Origin: Bacteroidales bacterium
Lineage (GTDB): Bacteria; Bacteroidota; Bacteroidia; Bacteroidales; 4484-276
Assembly: GCA_035647615.1 (NCBI GenBank)
Contig: DASRND010000007.1
Span: 107,399 to 171,398 of the forward strand
Length of the DNA stretch: 64,000 bases
Reading direction: 5' to 3'
The notes under the pieces are model-generated. The model was not told the origin of the DNA. It saw only the letters and a list, made by a program, of their open reading frames with translations, and ran no database searches. Position numbers and translations under genes: made by a program. Positions 1-9,935 of this stretch are shown piece by piece (positions within the stretch are counted from its first letter, which is position 1; each line of letters starts with the position of its first letter).

Positions 1-447
1 CGATCGTTTCTCGACAGCATCGGACAGCTTATCCGTAATGATTCGCTGACTTTTGAAAATGCTGTACGACTTTATTCCACTGATCCTTCCAAAAATAACG
101 GAGGCATCATGATCAACCCCAACACTGGCAGCGCCCAGTGGTCGGTAGAAGAGCTCGATCCAAAGGTGTTTTTTGTAGTCGACAAACTCGAACCCCGCGA
201 AGTGTCAACCCCCGTGCTGATGGAAGACGATAAAGGCGAAGAAGCGTATCGCCTGCTGATGCTTAGCAAACGTACACAGCCCCACCGCGCCAACCTAGAA
301 GATGATTACAACCAGATACAGGACTGGGCATTACAACAAAAAAGACAAGATGCCATCTTCGTGTGGATCAAGAAAAACGCCCACAAAACCTACATCAAAG
401 TTTATGGTGAATTCCTGCAATGCAAATTTGCCCAAAAATGGTTTTAG
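1..447 (+). CDS. Peptidylprolyl isomerase, parvulin/SurA type (C-terminal part)
   Basis: The reading frame is open from the first base, so the gene starts before the window; 148 codons are visible. The first ~50 residues have the parvulin pattern: a helix, then FENAVRLYSTDPSKNNGG, equivalent to the 'a..YS.D..S...GG' core of PpiC rotamase domains. A segment ending in EVSTPVLM follows, resembling the 'G.vS.PV.t' strand, and then a charged helical tail. Family members are periplasmic chaperone-isomerases for outer-membrane proteins. Signal peptide and N-terminal chaperone domain lie outside the window. It ends 87 bp before the MoxR gene. The isomerase call is fairly firm; the exact subfamily is inferred. 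Confidence 0.75.
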   Translation, partial: RSFLDSIGQLIRNDSLTFENAVRLYSTDPSKNNGGIMINPNTGSAQWSVEELDPKVFFVVDKLEPREVSTPVLMEDDKGEEAYRLLMLSKRTQPHRANLEDDYNQIQDWALQQKRQDAIFVWIKKNAHKTYIKVYGEFLQCKFAQKWF

Positions 448-534
448 GGTTATTGGAATTTGGTGTTGATAGGACGGGATTGATTTAGAAATATTAATTA
501 GATTGGTTTACACAAAAAATTTAAAAGAAATTTC

Positions 535-1509
535 ATGGAACAATATAAAACGGATGTAGAAGCTCTTGATGCTTTTGTAGAAAAGGTAAAAATTTTTCGT
601 GCCGAAATAGCGAAAGTCATAGTAGGTCAGGACGATGTGATTGAAAATGTGATCATCTCCATTTTTTCACACGGACACGTGCTGCTCGTGGGCGTGCCCG
701 GCCTGGCCAAAACGCTGCTGGTGAACACTATTTCGAGGGTGCTGGGGCTTAGCTACAGCCGTATTCAGTTTACCCCCGACCTAATGCCCAGCGACATCAT
801 CGGCACGGAGATACTCGACCAGAGCCGCAGCTTCAAATTCAATAAAGGCCCCGTATTTGCCAACATCATCCTGGCCGACGAGATCAACCGTACGCCCCCA
901 AAAACACAAAGTGCGCTGCTGGAGGCCATGCAGGAAAAAGCAATCACCGTGGCAGGACGCTCCTACAAACTGGATGAGCCTTTCTTTGTGCTGGCCACCC
1001 AAAACCCCATCGAGCAGGAGGGCACCTATCCCCTACCTGAGGCCCAGCTCGACCGTTTCATGTTCAACATCTGGCTCGACTATCCCAGCTTTGAAGAAGA
1101 AGTGAATGTGGTAAAAAGTACTACGACCACCTACGTGCCCGAACTCAAAGTGGTGCTTAGCGATCGGGAGATTCTTTATTTCCAGAATCTGATTCGCAAA
1201 ATTCCGGTACCAGATAATGTTTATGAATATGCTGTGAGGCTGGCATCGAAAACTCGCGCCAACCGCCCCGACTCGCACCCGTGGGCCAACGAATACCTCA
1301 CCTGGGGCGCTGGTCCGCGTGCATCGCAATACCTGGTGATAGGAGCCAAATGCCATGCTGCTATCCACGGCAAATATTCCCCCGACATCGAAGACGTGCG
1401 CAAAGTAGCTGTCGCCATCCTGCGCCACCGTATCGTGCGCAACTACAAAGCGGAAGCCGCCGGCATCTCTATCGAGAATATCATCGATGAATTTCTCAAA
1501 GAAGAATAG
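535..1509 (+). CDS. MoxR-family AAA+ ATPase
   Basis: A 324-residue cytoplasmic ATPase. Walker A is GVPGLAKT (residues 53-60), Walker B ILADEINR (about 112-119), sensor-1 ATQNP (about 154-158) and the LDRF motif (172-175); the ATQNPIEQEGTYPLPEAQ stretch is diagnostic of MoxR proteins. Length is normal for the family. MoxR ATPases act as chaperones in maturation of protein complexes and usually precede DUF58 and VWA-domain genes. Here no such partner follows. The next gene, 29 bp downstream, is an efflux adaptor, so the client is not evident from context. Family call very secure, role unknown. Confidence 0.95.
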   Translation: MEQYKTDVEALDAFVEKVKIFRAEIAKVIVGQDDVIENVIISIFSHGHVLLVGVPGLAKTLLVNTISRVLGLSYSRIQFTPDLMPSDIIGTEILDQSRSFKFNKGPVFANIILADEINRTPPKTQSALLEAMQEKAITVAGRSYKLDEPFFVLATQNPIEQEGTYPLPEAQLDRFMFNIWLDYPSFEEEVNVVKSTTTTYVPELKVVLSDREILYFQNLIRKIPVPDNVYEYAVRLASKTRANRPDSHPWANEYLTWGAGPRASQYLVIGAKCHAAIHGKYSPDIEDVRKVAVAILRHRIVRNYKAEAAGISIENIIDEFLKEE

Positions 1510-1538
1510 ATCAGCATAAATATTAGCTACAGCTTGTA

Positions 1539-2783
1539 ATGAAAAAGAAACTTCTTATCACCCTGGGTGTAGCCGTGCTGCTATTGGCGGCTACCTGGTA
1601 TTTTGCGCGAACCAAAACTGCTGCAACAGATACGCTGAGTGTTCCTGTGCGGCAGGGACTTTTTGAGGTGGCGGTGGTAACCACCGGCGAGCTTGAAGCA
1701 AAGCAATCCGAGAACATCTATGGCCCCGAAAACCTGCGCAGCATCCAGATATGGGGTGAGATTAAGATTAATGAATTGATACCCGAAGGAACCGTGGTGG
1801 ACTCGGGCGATTTTGTTGCTTCACTCGATCAAACTGAGGTGATAAGCAAGCTCAAAGACCTGGAGAATGAGCTTGATAAACTTGAGTCGCAATACACCAA
1901 GACGATGCTTGACACCTCGCTGAACATGCGCAGCGCACGCAACGAGCTGGTAAACCTGAAGTTTGCCATGGAAGAGGCGCAGATTGCTGTGGATCAGTCG
2001 CAGTTTGAGCCGCCGGCCACACAACGCCAGGCAGTGATCAACCGCGACAAGTCGCAGCGCACTTACGACCAGGCAGTAGAGAATTATGTATTAAAACAGG
2101 AAAAAGCACAGGCCGAAATGCAGGAGGTGTCTGCCACACTGGATCAGGCACATCGCAAAAAAGACCGCATGGTGGCGATTCTGAGTAGTTTTATGGTGTA
2201 TGCTCCCAAGCCGGGAATGGTAATTTATCAACGCGACTGGCGCGGAAAAAAAACACAAACCGGTTCCTCCATCGACCCCTGGAACAATACCGTGGCGGTA
2301 CTTCCCGATTTGAGCAAGATGATCTCCAAAACGTACGTCAATGAAATCGACATTTCTAAAGTGCAGAAAGGACAACCTGTGCGCATTACCATCGATGCTT
2401 TTCCCGAAAGGCAATACTCCGGCATCGTGGACGAGGTGGCCAATATCGGTCAGCAATTGCAGGGATCGGACGCCAAAGTGTTTGAGGTGGTCATCAACGT
2501 GAACCAATCCGACACCATCATGCGCCCCTCCATGACCACCAAAAACGAGATCATCACCGCCGCTTTCGACAATGTGCTGGCGCTCCCCATCGATGCCGTG
2601 CACAGCAACGACACGCTCACTTTTGTATTTATTAATAAAGGAAGTCATGTAGTTCGTAAAGAGATAAAAACCGCCGCCAGCAACGAAAACGAAATCATCA
2701 TTACCGATGGCCTCGAAGCCAACGAGGAGGTGTTGCTGTCGATCCCTGAAAACCCCGACGACACCAGATTGATAACATTATAA
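1539..2783 (+). CDS. HlyD/MacA-type efflux periplasmic adaptor
   Basis: This 414-residue protein has an N-terminal membrane anchor (about residues 4-22). A lipoyl-like half follows, then a long alpha-helical hairpin (about 100-215, rich in E, K, Q and A), then beta-barrel segments including a FPERQYSGIVDEVANIG stretch typical of membrane-fusion proteins. It would sit on the inner membrane and bridge an ABC permease to a TolC channel. The permease gene begins 4 bp after its stop and a TolC-family gene follows, so a tripartite exporter is likely. Substrate is not indicated. Length fits the family (350-450). Confidence 0.9.
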   Translation: MKKKLLITLGVAVLLLAATWYFARTKTAATDTLSVPVRQGLFEVAVVTTGELEAKQSENIYGPENLRSIQIWGEIKINELIPEGTVVDSGDFVASLDQTEVISKLKDLENELDKLESQYTKTMLDTSLNMRSARNELVNLKFAMEEAQIAVDQSQFEPPATQRQAVINRDKSQRTYDQAVENYVLKQEKAQAEMQEVSATLDQAHRKKDRMVAILSSFMVYAPKPGMVIYQRDWRGKKTQTGSSIDPWNNTVAVLPDLSKMISKTYVNEIDISKVQKGQPVRITIDAFPERQYSGIVDEVANIGQQLQGSDAKVFEVVINVNQSDTIMRPSMTTKNEIITAAFDNVLALPIDAVHSNDTLTFVFINKGSHVVRKEIKTAASNENEIIITDGLEANEEVLLSIPENPDDTRLITL

Positions 2784-2787
2784 ATCA

Positions 2788-4131
2788 TTGCCACCCCCGA
2801 TCGTGAAACGCCACCTGCACAATCTCAACTCCGCCATAGAGGCAGTATTTGCCAACAAATTCCGCTCGATACTCACAGCATTGGGAATCATCTTTGGAGT
2901 GGCTGCTGTTATTGCTATGATGGCTATCGGCAACGGAGCGCAGCAGGAAATTCTGGATCAGATGAAGATGGTCGGCGTTAATAATATCGTAATTACGCCC
3001 ATCCTGGAGAAAGATGAAGATGGCGATAAGACCAGCGGAGAAAGTGATAACGGCAGCGGAACGACCCGGAAGAAGTTTATCCCTGGCCTCACTTTGCAGG
3101 ATGCCTACAGCCTCAGTCAGGTGATCCCCGACATCCGGCTGGTAAGCCCCGAAGTAATTTACAACGCTTTTGCAGTGACGGCAGGAACGCGCAGCCAGGT
3201 GAAATTTTCGGGCGTCACCCCCGCATTTTTCGAGGTTTTCAATCTGGATCTGATGCAGGGAGAAATGTTCAGCCATTATCAAATAGAAAACGGACAGCCG
3301 GTGTGCATCATCGGGCCGGAGGTGCGGGCAAAGTTTTTTAAAAAAGAAAGTCCCCTTGGCAAACGACTAAAATGCGGCGATGTGTGGCTGGAAGTAATCG
3401 GTGTGCTCAAGAGTCGCGAAGTTTCGCAAAGCGCCTCCAAAGAACTGGGCGTAAGTGAATTTAACAATTCGGTATTCGTACCTGTAAAAACCATCCTGAT
3501 GCGCTACCGCGACAGGTCGTTGATAACCCAGGCCATGCTGATGAATGCCGGCAACGACCAGGCCACCACCAACCAAAACCGTAACCAGCTCGACAAAATC
3601 ATCCTGCAGGTTACCGACAGCGAAAAAATGACCGTCACCGCCTCGGTGATAAAACGAATACTGAAACGCCGCCACGCCGGGGAAGAGAATTTTGAAATTA
3701 AGATTCCAGAGCTTCTGCTCCGGCAGGAACAGCGCACCAAAGACATTTTTAACATCGTGCTAGGTGCCATCGCCAGCATCTCGCTCATTGTGGGCGGCAT
3801 CGGCATTATGAACATCATGCTGGCCTCGGTGATGGAACGCATCCGCGAGATCGGCGTGCGCATGGCCATGGGCGCACGCCGCACCGACATCATCTTCCAG
3901 TTTATCGCCGAGGCAACCCTCATCAGCATCACCGGCGGATTTATCGGAGTAATCCTGGGAGTTATTCTGGCCAAAGTCATCATGCAGCTCACCGGAATTT
4001 TGACCATCATTTCGATGCTTTCGATAGTGGTTTCCTTTGGCGTTTCTGCCACGGTGGGCATTGTATTCGGATTGATGCCTGCGCGCAAGGCTGCCCACCA
4101 GGATCCGGTGACGTCGCTGCGACACGATTAG
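2788..4131 (+). CDS. ABC transporter permease, MacB-PCD/FtsX type
   Basis: A permease of 447 codons if it starts at the TTG at 2788, or 442 if at the in-frame GTG at 2803, which is about equally plausible. It has one membrane segment near the N-terminus (FRSILTALGIIFGVAAVIAM), a large periplasmic MacB-PCD-like domain, and three C-terminal segments of the FtsX fold. The conserved stretch MERIREIGVRMAMGARRTDI matches the coupling region of LolC/MacB permeases. There is no Walker motif, so the ATPase must be a separate protein, and none is encoded next to it. Together with the adaptor and the TolC-like gene it would make an exporter of unknown substrate. Confidence 0.88.
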   Translation: MPPPIVKRHLHNLNSAIEAVFANKFRSILTALGIIFGVAAVIAMMAIGNGAQQEILDQMKMVGVNNIVITPILEKDEDGDKTSGESDNGSGTTRKKFIPGLTLQDAYSLSQVIPDIRLVSPEVIYNAFAVTAGTRSQVKFSGVTPAFFEVFNLDLMQGEMFSHYQIENGQPVCIIGPEVRAKFFKKESPLGKRLKCGDVWLEVIGVLKSREVSQSASKELGVSEFNNSVFVPVKTILMRYRDRSLITQAMLMNAGNDQATTNQNRNQLDKIILQVTDSEKMTVTASVIKRILKRRHAGEENFEIKIPELLLRQEQRTKDIFNIVLGAIASISLIVGGIGIMNIMLASVMERIREIGVRMAMGARRTDIIFQFIAEATLISITGGFIGVILGVILAKVIMQLTGILTIISMLSIVVSFGVSATVGIVFGLMPARKAAHQDPVTSLRHD

Positions 4132-4187
4132 TGAAGTCAGATGTGAATAGAATATTTTATAAATGAATATTGGTTTTAATAAAAAAA

Positions 4188-4392
4188 TCACTGGTGTCCG
4201 GTTAAAAACAATAGATTCTTCGCTGCGCTCAGAATGACATCGGTTTGCGATGAATTTGGGGAGGGAGGGCTTAGTCGGCGGCTGCGCCGCCGACTAAGCC
4301 CTCCCAAGAACCCTAACAGCCTGTCATTCTGATCCGCCAACCGGCGGATCAGAATCTATTTATGGAAAATGATGTTTACCGGACAACAATGA
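4188..4392. mobile_element. MITE-like element 1 with inverted termini
   Basis: The left end reads TCACTGGTGTCCGGTTAAA (4188-4206). The right end (4375-4392) is its imperfect reverse complement (TTTACCGGACAACAATGA). Inside are nested inverted repeats: AATAGATTCT with AGAATCTATT, CAGAATGACA with TGTCATTCTG, and a perfect 20-bp stem with a 3-nt loop at 4263-4305. No coding capacity is visible. The same termini bound another short element at 50451-50665. This is the usual look of a non-autonomous relic moved by a transposase encoded elsewhere. The flanks are A-rich, so a target-site duplication cannot be read. It fills the gap between the permease and the TolC-like gene. Confidence 0.65.
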
Positions 4393-4479
4393 AAATAAAA
4401 AAAGGAAATTCATTTTTACGAATATCAATAAATAAAAAATTAAAACATAAACCCATCGGGGAAATGGGCTAGCAGAGCA

Positions 4480-5961
4480 ATGATAAAAAAAAGGAACATT
4501 CTTATTGTATTAATGGTGCTGGCGCTCCAGGCCGCATTGTCAGCACAGGTGGCTGAGCGCAGCTTCACGCTCGATCAGGTGATCGAAATCGCTCAGGAGC
4601 AGTCGCCCGACGCGCTGCTGGCCAAGAATCGGTTTTTGAAAGCCTTCTGGGAGCTGCGCACCTCCGAAGCGCGCCTGTTGCCACAATTGTCGCTTAATGC
4701 AACGGTTCCCAATTTCAACCGCAGCATTATAAAAGTGACGCAACCCGACGGCTCTGATGCTTTTCGCGAAATATCCCAAATGACAACGTCAGCAGCGCTG
4801 GGTATTTCTAAAAATGTAGGACTGACGGGCGGCAGCATTTTCATGCAATCGCGTTTGGAACGCATCGACTATCTGGCTGCCGACTCCTCGGCCTGGGCCA
4901 GCGACCCCTTGGTGATAGGCTATCAGCAAAATATTTTCACATTCAACCCTTACAAATGGTCGAAGCGAATCGACCCGATAAAATACCGCGAAGCCAAGCG
5001 GCAATATCTGGAAGAGGTGGAACAAATCGCCGTAACGGCCACCAACTATTTCTTTAACCTACTGGTAAGCCAGGTGCGTCAAAACATAGAAGAGCAAAAA
5101 GAAGCCAACTACGACACGCTTTACAAGATCGGCGTTGGCCGGTTTAATCTTGGGAAAATCCCTGAGAATGATCTCCTGCAACTTGAGCTGAGTTTGTTGC
5201 AGGCGCAGGCTGCTGTGGAGAGCAACCAGATAGAAACGGAGAACCGGATGTTTAAACTCAAATCGTATTTGCGGCTGCAGGACGACGCACCCATATCGCT
5301 GCAGTTGCCGGTAGAGGAGATTAAATTTTTTGATATCGCCGTGCAGGAGGCCACCCTGTTGGCGCAAACCAACAGCTCGACATCACTGGCTTTTGAACGA
5401 CGCCTGCTTGAAGCTGACCGCGAGGTAAACCGCGCCCAGACTACCGACCGATTCAGTGCAGCACTTTTTGCCCAGTACGGCCTAACGCAAAGTGCCGAAA
5501 ATTTTGAAGATGCATTCCGCTCACCACAGGACCAGCAGGTGGTTTCGCTTGGCTTGTCGATACCCATCGTTGACTGGGGTTTGGCCAAAGGACGCATCAA
5601 AATTGCACAGTCAGACAGAGAGATCGTGAACACATCCATCGAGCAGGAGCGCATCGACTTTGAACAAGATGTATATTTGAAGGTGCAGAATTTTATGATG
5701 CAGCAACGGCAGCTCGCCATTGCCGCCAAGGCCGACACAGTGGCACGCAAAGGTTTTGATATTGCCAAACAACGTTACCTGATCGGTAAAATCGACATCA
5801 TCAATTTGCGCGATGCACAGTCGAGCAACGACAACGCCACCATCAGCTTTATCCGAAGCCTTCAGGATTACTGGATCAACTATTACCAACTGCGCAAGCT
5901 CACGCTCTTCGACTTTAAAGATAACAACGAAATCTCTATCGACTTCGAGAAGCTGCGGTAA
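4480..5961 (+). CDS. TolC-family outer-membrane efflux protein
   Basis: This 493-residue protein has a cleavable signal peptide (about residues 1-22, ending LSAQ). It carries two long repeats of alternating helix and strand, typical of the TolC/OEP fold. Features include SFTLDQVIEIAQEQSPDAL at the mature N-terminus, a long helix rich in E/Q/A around 190-240, and GLSIPIVDWGLAKGRIKIAQ near residue 355, a pattern seen in outer-membrane efflux channels. It is presumably the outer channel for the adaptor/permease pair upstream, although a 348-bp gap holding a MITE-like element separates them. Call secure; pairing inferred. Confidence 0.9.
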   Translation: MIKKRNILIVLMVLALQAALSAQVAERSFTLDQVIEIAQEQSPDALLAKNRFLKAFWELRTSEARLLPQLSLNATVPNFNRSIIKVTQPDGSDAFREISQMTTSAALGISKNVGLTGGSIFMQSRLERIDYLAADSSAWASDPLVIGYQQNIFTFNPYKWSKRIDPIKYREAKRQYLEEVEQIAVTATNYFFNLLVSQVRQNIEEQKEANYDTLYKIGVGRFNLGKIPENDLLQLELSLLQAQAAVESNQIETENRMFKLKSYLRLQDDAPISLQLPVEEIKFFDIAVQEATLLAQTNSSTSLAFERRLLEADREVNRAQTTDRFSAALFAQYGLTQSAENFEDAFRSPQDQQVVSLGLSIPIVDWGLAKGRIKIAQSDREIVNTSIEQERIDFEQDVYLKVQNFMMQQRQLAIAAKADTVARKGFDIAKQRYLIGKIDIINLRDAQSSNDNATISFIRSLQDYWINYYQLRKLTLFDFKDNNEISIDFEKLR

Positions 5962-6015
5962 ACTTTTGCAAGCCAACCCATTCTATCCGCGTAAGCGAAA
6001 AGCAAGAAATTATCT

Positions 6016-6023
6016 TATTTTTG
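6016..6023 (+). promoter_or_regulatory. Bacteroidota -7 promoter element for glyA
   Basis: TATTTTTG matches the TAnnTTTG -7 consensus of the Bacteroidota primary sigma factor. It lies 49 bp before the glyA ATG and in a suitable place to start a leader of about 40 nt. No convincing -33 TTTG was assigned. Confidence 0.5.
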
Positions 6024-6071
6024 CACGCAGTAAAACATTAATAATTAACACACTAATAAAACACATTGAAG

Positions 6072-7352
6072 ATGAAAAGAGATACCCGGGTTTTTGATAT
6101 CATCCGTCAGGAGCGCGAGCGCCAGATTAAAGGCATCGAGCTGATCGCCAGCGAGAACTTTGTAAGCGATCAGGTGCTTGAAGCAATGGGATCGGTGATG
6201 ACGAATAAATATGCCGAGGGCTATCCCGGCAAACGTTATTACGGCGGCTGCGAATTTGTAGATATGACCGAGCAACTGGCCATCGACCGCGCGAAAGAAC
6301 TATTTGGAGCCGAATATGCCAACGTGCAACCGCACTCAGGTGCACAAGCCAACATGGCTGTTTTACTGACCATCCTCAAACCCGGCGACACCTTCATGGG
6401 TCTTGACCTGGCACATGGCGGCCACCTTTCGCATGGCTCACCCGTCAACTCATCGGGCATCCTATATAATCCGGTGTCGTATGGTGTGATTAAAGAAACC
6501 GGCCTGGTAGATTACGACCAGATGGAAAAAACTGCACTGGCCGAAAAACCCAAACTCATAATCGCCGGAGCATCTGCCTACTCACGCGACTGGGATTACA
6601 AACGTATGCGCCAGATTGCCGATCAGGTAGGCGCCTTGTTGATGGCTGATATTGCCCATCCGGCAGGTCTCATCGCCAAAGGCGTACTCAACGATCCAAT
6701 GCCCCACTGCCACATCGTTACCACCACCACACACAAAACCCTGCGCGGCCCCCGTGGCGGCATGATTCTGATGGGACAGGACTTCGACAACCCATGGGGT
6801 CTGGCCACCAAAAAAGGTGAAATAAAACCCATGTCGATGCTGCTCAATTCCGCCGTATTCCCCGGCATACAAGGCGGCCCGCTGGAGCACGTGATTGCTT
6901 CCAAAGCAGTGGCTTACGGCGAAGCACTCACCGACGAATACATGCGCTACATCTTGCAGGTGAAAAAGAACGCGCACCTCATGTCGAAAGCTTTTGTAGA
7001 ACGCGGCTACCACGTGATTTCCGAAGGTACCGACAACCACCTGATGCTCATAGACCTGCGCACCAAGTTTCCGGCAATTACCGGACGGCAGGTGGAAGAT
7101 GTGCTGGGCAAAGCAGACATCACCGTTAACAAAAACATGGTGCCTTTCGACAGCCGCAGTCCTTTCCAGACTTCCGGTCTGCGCATCGGAACGCCGGCCA
7201 TTACTACCCGCGGCCTCAAAGAGAAACACATGGAGCCAATCGTCGAGCTGATCGACCGCGTTATTTCCGACCACGAAAACGAGAAGACCATCAGCGACGT
7301 GAAAGCTGAGGTGAACAAGATGATGACACACTTCCCGCTGTTTGCTGACTAG
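6072..7352 (+). CDS. glyA: Serine hydroxymethyltransferase
   Basis: A 426-residue PLP enzyme that interconverts serine and glycine with tetrahydrofolate, feeding one-carbon metabolism in the cytoplasm. Seen directly: the N-terminal [19 protein letters not shown] motif, the [14 protein letters not shown] substrate-loop region, and [14 protein letters not shown] with the PLP-binding lysine at about residue 222. I chose ATG 6072; an in-frame TTG two codons upstream is less likely. Length is normal. A strong hairpin terminator follows the stop. One of the most certain calls in the window. Confidence 0.98.
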   Translation: MKRDTRVFDIIRQERERQIKGIELIASENFVSDQVLEAMGSVMTNKYAEGYPGKRYYGGCEFVDMTEQLAIDRAKELFGAEYANVQPHSGAQANMAVLLTILKPGDTFMGLDLAHGGHLSHGSPVNSSGILYNPVSYGVIKETGLVDYDQMEKTALAEKPKLIIAGASAYSRDWDYKRMRQIADQVGALLMADIAHPAGLIAKGVLNDPMPHCHIVTTTTHKTLRGPRGGMILMGQDFDNPWGLATKKGEIKPMSMLLNSAVFPGIQGGPLEHVIASKAVAYGEALTDEYMRYILQVKKNAHLMSKAFVERGYHVISEGTDNHLMLIDLRTKFPAITGRQVEDVLGKADITVNKNMVPFDSRSPFQTSGLRIGTPAITTRGLKEKHMEPIVELIDRVISDHENEKTISDVKAEVNKMMTHFPLFAD

Positions 7353-7377
7353 AACTTTTTTTAAATTAATTAATAAA

Positions 7378-7412
7378 AAGCCGCTCCTGATAATCCGGGA
7401 GCGGCTTTTTTT
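7378..7412 (+). terminator. Rho-independent terminator after glyA
   Basis: The GCCGCTCC / GGGAGCGGC stem (7380-7387 with 7397-7405) is followed by a run of seven T. It sits 25 bp after the glyA stop. Confidence 0.85.
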
Positions 7413-7528
7413 GTTGTTAAAAATTACAAATTGTATCCTTCAAATTAAGCATTCTGAAGATTAATGGTTTATTTTGCACTTAAATTATTGATTTTCATTT
7501 TTTTTAACAAAACGAAATTTATAGATTT

Positions 7529-8485
7529 ATGAAAAAAATCCTTCTCCTAATGGCGGTATTTGTGTCCGTCAGTTTATCGGCCCAAAACGTTGCTGACACT
7601 GCGCAGCGATGGAAAGTTACCGGTTTGACTAGTTTAACGCTCAACCAGGCAAGCTACACCAACTGGACTGCCGGTGGCGAAAACTCCGTTGCATTCTCGG
7701 CACTGGGAAAACTTTTCGCTGACTACACCAACGGCAATTTTTCTAACAACAACTCCTTGACGCTGAAATACGGCATACTCAAAAACGAAACCGACGAACA
7801 TGCGCGCAAGAGCGAGGATCTCATCGAGCTGATCTCGCAGTTCAATCAGAAATTCTCGAAAAACTGGAGTGCTACCGGGCAAATCAATTTTAATACGCAG
7901 TTTGCCAATGGTTACAACTACCCCGACGACAGCACCGTGGTTTCAAATTTTATGTCGCCGGGTCATCTCACCATTGCTCCTGGTTTGCTTTACAAACCGG
8001 TAGAATATTTTAGCATCCTCATTTCACCTATCACGGCACGCGCCACATTTGTGTTGGATCAGGATCTGGCCGATGTTGGCGCCTATGGTGTAGATGCAGC
8101 CGAGTACGACAGCATCGGCGGTGTGCGCGTAAAGACCAAGGATGGCAAAAACGTAAAACTGAAAGCTGGTGCGTTTGTAGAATTTTATTTTAAAAAAGAG
8201 ATCAAAACAGATCTTACGCTTGAATCGCGACTCAATCTTTTTTACAATTATCTGCAGGACAACAACATTCCCGACGACAAGCTACCACTCGACCTAAGCT
8301 GGCAAACATTTTTCAATTATAAACTTAACAAGTGGTTCTCGGCCAATTTGTTTGTACACGTGGCCTATATGCCCGGCGACGTGCTTATCGACCGCGGGGT
8401 GCTTAATGGTGATAAAAAACCTGTTCCCAACGAAAAACTCCAGGTACTCCAAACCTTCGGGCTGGGGTTCGCATATAATTTCTAG
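7529..8485 (+). CDS. DUF3078 domain outer-membrane-associated protein
   Basis: A 318-residue exported protein with signal peptide (residues 1-19, ending SLSAQ). The mature part shows [26 protein letters not shown], the hallmark opening of DUF3078 proteins. Alternating aromatic strands follow, ending in GLGFAYNF, a C-terminal aromatic as in outer-membrane beta-barrels. The family is widespread in Bacteroidota and its function is unknown. Regulation is not evident. It precedes two mechanosensitive channel genes, but the 32-bp gap to mscL does not prove co-transcription. Confidence 0.85.
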   Translation: MKKILLLMAVFVSVSLSAQNVADTAQRWKVTGLTSLTLNQASYTNWTAGGENSVAFSALGKLFADYTNGNFSNNNSLTLKYGILKNETDEHARKSEDLIELISQFNQKFSKNWSATGQINFNTQFANGYNYPDDSTVVSNFMSPGHLTIAPGLLYKPVEYFSILISPITARATFVLDQDLADVGAYGVDAAEYDSIGGVRVKTKDGKNVKLKAGAFVEFYFKKEIKTDLTLESRLNLFYNYLQDNNIPDDKLPLDLSWQTFFNYKLNKWFSANLFVHVAYMPGDVLIDRGVLNGDKKPVPNEKLQVLQTFGLGFAYNF

Positions 8486-8517
8486 TCACATTACTAATTA
8501 ATCCAAATACATTTATT

Positions 8518-8916
8518 ATGAGTCTAATTAAAGAATTCAAAGATTTCGCCATGCGCGGCAACGTAGTTGACCTCGCTGTGGCAGTAGTAATTGGTGCTGC
8601 TTTTGGCAAAGTCATCACCTCCTTTGTAGCCGATGTGCTGATGCCCCCGATAGGATTGCTTCTGGGTGGAGCAGATTTTTCGGATTTGCATGTAATTCTC
8701 AAAGAGGCGCAGGGCGAGATAGCCGCGGTAACGCTTAATTATGGCGTCTTTGTGCAAACGATTGTTGATTTCCTCATCATCGCTGCCTCTATTTTTATGG
8801 TGATAAAAGCGATATCTTCAGCAAAGAAAAAAGAGGCTGCCGCACCAGAACTACCTCCAGTGCCTACCAAGGAAGAAGAGCTACTGGTGGAGATCAGAGA
8901 TTTACTCAAAAAATAG
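8518..8916 (+). CDS. mscL: Large-conductance mechanosensitive channel
   Basis: A 132-residue inner-membrane protein that opens under membrane tension to release solutes on osmotic downshock. The N-terminal helix [20 protein letters not shown] with the glycine/alanine-rich pore helix, a periplasmic loop, the second membrane helix (about 80-100) and a charged cytoplasmic C-terminal helix [13 protein letters not shown] are all visible and in order. Length is typical. A hairpin terminator follows, then an MscS-type channel gene, so two osmotic safety valves lie side by side. Confidence 0.97.
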   Translation: MSLIKEFKDFAMRGNVVDLAVAVVIGAAFGKVITSFVADVLMPPIGLLLGGADFSDLHVILKEAQGEIAAVTLNYGVFVQTIVDFLIIAASIFMVIKAISSAKKKEAAAPELPPVPTKEEELLVEIRDLLKK

Positions 8917-8937
8917 AAGGTTAAGCCAACCTTAACT

Positions 8938-8971
8938 AAAGCTGTCCAAAAGTATGGGCAGCTTTTTTTTT
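8938..8971 (+). terminator. Rho-independent terminator after mscL
   Basis: The AAAGCTGTCC / GGGCAGCTTT stem, with one G-U pair, is followed by a T run, 21 bp after the mscL stop. Confidence 0.8.
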
Positions 8972-9036
8972 AAAACCAGGAATTTTGTCTCTACATTTTG
9001 TATTCATTTATTTATAAATTTTAAAAAAACAGAAAC

Positions 9037-9858
9037 ATGAAAAATTTCGATTTTAACCTTTCGCACCTCTACCCCATGGCCATCTCATTTGGCCTAAAAC
9101 TGCTTCTGGCTATTGTTACACTTCTCATAGGCCTTTGGGTGATTAAGGTTATTATGCGCATGCTCAGAAAAACTATGGAGCGTCGCGATGTGGACGTAAC
9201 GCTACGCCAGTTTTTGCTCTCGGTGCTGGGCGTTGTTCTCAAAATTATGCTGGTCATCACTGTAATCACGATGGTAGGAATAGAGATGACTTCGTTTGTG
9301 GCTATTCTGGCGGCTGCCGGTCTGGCCGTAGGTATGGCGCTCTCTGGCACGCTTCAAAACTTTGCCGGCGGGGTTATCATCGTCCTCTTCAAACCTTTTA
9401 AAGTTGGTGACTTTATCACTGCACAAGGTTTTACAGGAACGGTGCGCGAAATTCAGATTTTTAATACCATCGTCAAAACTACTGATAACGTAACGGTGAT
9501 AATTCCAAACGGGCCGCTCTCGACGAATCCCGTCACCAACTTCTCATTGGAAGCTCAGCGTCGTACCGAAATGGTGTTTGGCATTGGCTATGGCGACGAC
9601 ATCGACAAAGCCCGCGACATTATCAAGGCTTTGTTTGCTGCTGATGACCGCATCCTGAAGGATCCGGAGCCTTTCATCGCTGTGACTGAGCTTGCCGATA
9701 GTTCGGTAAACTTTACAGTGCGGCTTTGGGCAGAACCAGCAAACCTCTGGGGAATGCGCTTCGATTTTATCGAAAATGTAAAAAAAGCCTTCGACCGCGA
9801 GGGTATCTCTATCCCATTCCCACAATCGGATGTGCATCTGCATCAGATAAAAGAATAG
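9037..9858 (+). CDS. Small-conductance mechanosensitive channel (MscS family)
   Basis: This 273-residue membrane protein has three N-terminal membrane helices. TM3 carries the alternating small residues of the MscS pore (AAAGLAVGMALSGTLQNFAGGV, around 90-110). The beta domain (FKVGDFITAQGFTGTVREI; TIIPNGPLSTNPVTNFS-like segment) and the C-terminal alpha/beta domain follow. Length matches the short E. coli type MscS. It acts in osmotic downshift at the inner membrane. It is preceded by the mscL terminator, so it probably has its own promoter, and is followed by a hairpin shared with the convergent lipoprotein gene. Confidence 0.95.
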   Translation: MKNFDFNLSHLYPMAISFGLKLLLAIVTLLIGLWVIKVIMRMLRKTMERRDVDVTLRQFLLSVLGVVLKIMLVITVITMVGIEMTSFVAILAAAGLAVGMALSGTLQNFAGGVIIVLFKPFKVGDFITAQGFTGTVREIQIFNTIVKTTDNVTVIIPNGPLSTNPVTNFSLEAQRRTEMVFGIGYGDDIDKARDIIKALFAADDRILKDPEPFIAVTELADSSVNFTVRLWAEPANLWGMRFDFIENVKKAFDREGISIPFPQSDVHLHQIKE

Positions 9859-9875
9859 GGACAACCCGTGATAAA

Positions 9876-9912
9876 AAAAATCCATCCCCCGCGAGGAGGA
9901 TGGATTTTTTAT
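9876..9912. terminator. Bidirectional terminator between convergent genes
   Basis: The AAATCCATCC / GGATGGATTT inverted repeat has A-rich left and T-rich right flanks. It can serve the mscS-type gene (+) and the lipoprotein gene (-), which end on either side of it. Confidence 0.8.
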
Positions 9913-9935
9913 TTATTAAAAACAGATACCCGCGC

